Shown here in pieces: positions 5,269 through 5,597 of a DNA stretch of 5,597 bases. Every line of letters begins with the position of its first letter. The stretch's first letter is position 1. The stretch covers positions 1 to 5,597 of the forward strand of contig JBDTCD010000048.1 of NCBI GenBank assembly GCA_039923755.1, given 5' to 3'. The notes below the pieces were generated by a model. It searched no databases. It was not told the origin of the DNA and worked only from the letters and a program-made list of their open reading frames with translations. The DNA is from Terrimesophilobacter sp039923755 (GTDB lineage: Bacteria; Actinomycetota; Actinomycetes; Actinomycetales; Microbacteriaceae). A program made the translations under genes and the position numbers.

Positions 5269-5289
5269 GGGCGCCTGTTACCAGGTCCC
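5269..5289 (-). terminator. Candidate terminator hairpin between the 75-residue gene and ssrA
   Basis: In the tmRNA direction the bases read GGG-A-CCTG-GTAA-CAGG-CG-CCC: a 4-base-pair stem capped by a GNRA-type GTAA loop and extended by three G:C pairs across a small internal loop. It starts 4 bases after the mature tmRNA 3' end. There is no following T-run. Because it is an inverted repeat it could also serve the convergent 75-residue gene. The structure is visible; termination is inferred from position. Confidence 0.4.
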
Positions 5290-5292
5290 ATG

Positions 5293-5597
5293 TGGAGATG
5301 GGGGGAATTGAACCCCCGTCCACTGCTGTGGTCATGTGCCTTCTACGGGTGTAGCCAGTACTAGCGTTCTACTCGGCTCCGGAATTTGCCACTGGCACCT
5401 AATCCGACGAGCCCAGTCCTAGTGCAAGTCCCGCGACGCCCTAAGACGTAACGCCGCAGCAATCTCTCTGGATGACGCCAGAAATCCGGGTAGAGAGCAT
5501 TCCCGGCCTGACGGACTTCTTTAGTGCGCTCGCTTAGGCAGCGAGGGCGAAGTCAGTGCGCTTTGCATTGGCACTTGTTTTTTGCGGGGATCGTTTA
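5293..5597 (-). ncRNA. ssrA: Transfer-messenger RNA (tmRNA), 3' portion; 5' end beyond right edge
   Basis: tmRNA rescues stalled ribosomes by acting first as tRNA-Ala and then as a short mRNA that adds a degradation tag. The reverse strand ends with the conserved T-arm (stem 5301-5305 with 5313-5317 around the 7-base loop TTCAATT) and the acceptor strand CATCTCC (5300-5294). Discriminator A is at 5293. The next bases are CAT, so CCA is not encoded. The tag frame lies at 5572-5534. From resume codon to 3' end is 280 bases, close to the E. coli value, so about 60 more bases (the 5' acceptor strand GGGGATG-like, D-arm analogue and part of pseudoknot 1) should lie beyond 5597. The stretch between the tag stop and the T-arm (about 5325-5533) would hold the remaining pseudoknots; I did not fold it. 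The gene is convergent with the 75-residue gene. Confidence 0.96.
5534..5572 (-). other. ssrA: tmRNA proteolysis-tag reading frame (ANAKRTDFALAA, stop)
   Basis: Resume codon GCC at 5572-5570 opens 12 codons, ANAKRTDFALAA, ending in TAA at 5536-5534. The full tag on a rescued protein would be this peptide preceded by the alanine carried by tmRNA. The ALAA C-terminus is the universal signal for ClpXP and related proteases, and KRTDFALAA is a form I recall from actinobacterial tags. An A lies four bases before the resume codon, as in E. coli. Confidence 0.92.

Noticed and set aside
5022..5354. Forward frame containing GGIEPPS
   Set aside because: This phrase is the well-known false translation of antisense tRNA/tmRNA T-arm sequence; the frame overlaps the better-supported 75-residue gene and the tmRNA.
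1..5597. Mobile element, CRISPR, phage, toxin-antitoxin or defence system
   Set aside because: No transposase, integrase, direct-repeat array, att-like tRNA repeat or toxin-like pair was seen. tmRNA genes can be integration sites, but only the 3' end side is visible here and it shows no integrase gene or duplicated end.

Overview
The window is high-GC, gene-dense DNA from an actinobacterium. The protein sequences look most like Microbacteriaceae, but that family assignment is inference from remembered family features, not from a search. Supporting signs are an actinobacterial-type AroA (HETDRL instead of KETDRL), an RsgA with an acidic N-terminus and a CPRGC zinc motif, a SigR/SigH-type sigma factor divergent from aroA, and a tmRNA whose tag ends in FALAA. 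The order sigR | aroA - rsgA - hisN matches a conserved actinobacterial neighbourhood also seen in Streptomyces; in mycobacteria only the sigH-aroA-rsgA part is similar.

Left edge (1-333): the first 70 codons of a SigR/SigH-like ECF sigma factor run leftward off the window. A 123-base divergent intergenic region separates it from aroA. Centre-left (334-3602): three co-directional housekeeping genes follow. They are aroA (shikimate pathway), rsgA (30S-subunit maturation GTPase, 10 bases after aroA) and hisN (histidinol-phosphatase, 37 bases after rsgA and probably with its own start site). Centre-right (3603-4950): a strong inverted repeat lies in front of a 79-residue SH3-like small protein. 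A zinc-dependent alcohol dehydrogenase follows 27 bases later, with a good ribosome binding site. Right (4951-5597): there is a short GC hairpin, a promoter-like site, an unrecognised 75-residue protein with a strong ribosome binding site, and, convergent to it, the 3' four-fifths of the tmRNA gene ssrA including its tag reading frame.

The most interesting signal is not a gene. Five gene starts are preceded by a TANNCT -10-like hexamer, four of them followed by GG. In four cases it lies only 6-8 bases from the ATG, with no ribosome binding site, which is the layout of leaderless mRNAs. In the fifth, the first possible start after the hexamer is a GTG that opens a 10-codon upstream frame. That frame's TGA overlaps the ATG of the 75-residue gene.

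I found no mobile element, CRISPR array, phage gene, defence system or tRNA. The genes are ordinary chromosomal core genes plus two small, poorly characterised proteins. The aroA-rsgA-hisN set joins amino-acid biosynthesis and ribosome assembly, and tmRNA (ribosome rescue) is a separate, oppositely transcribed unit.
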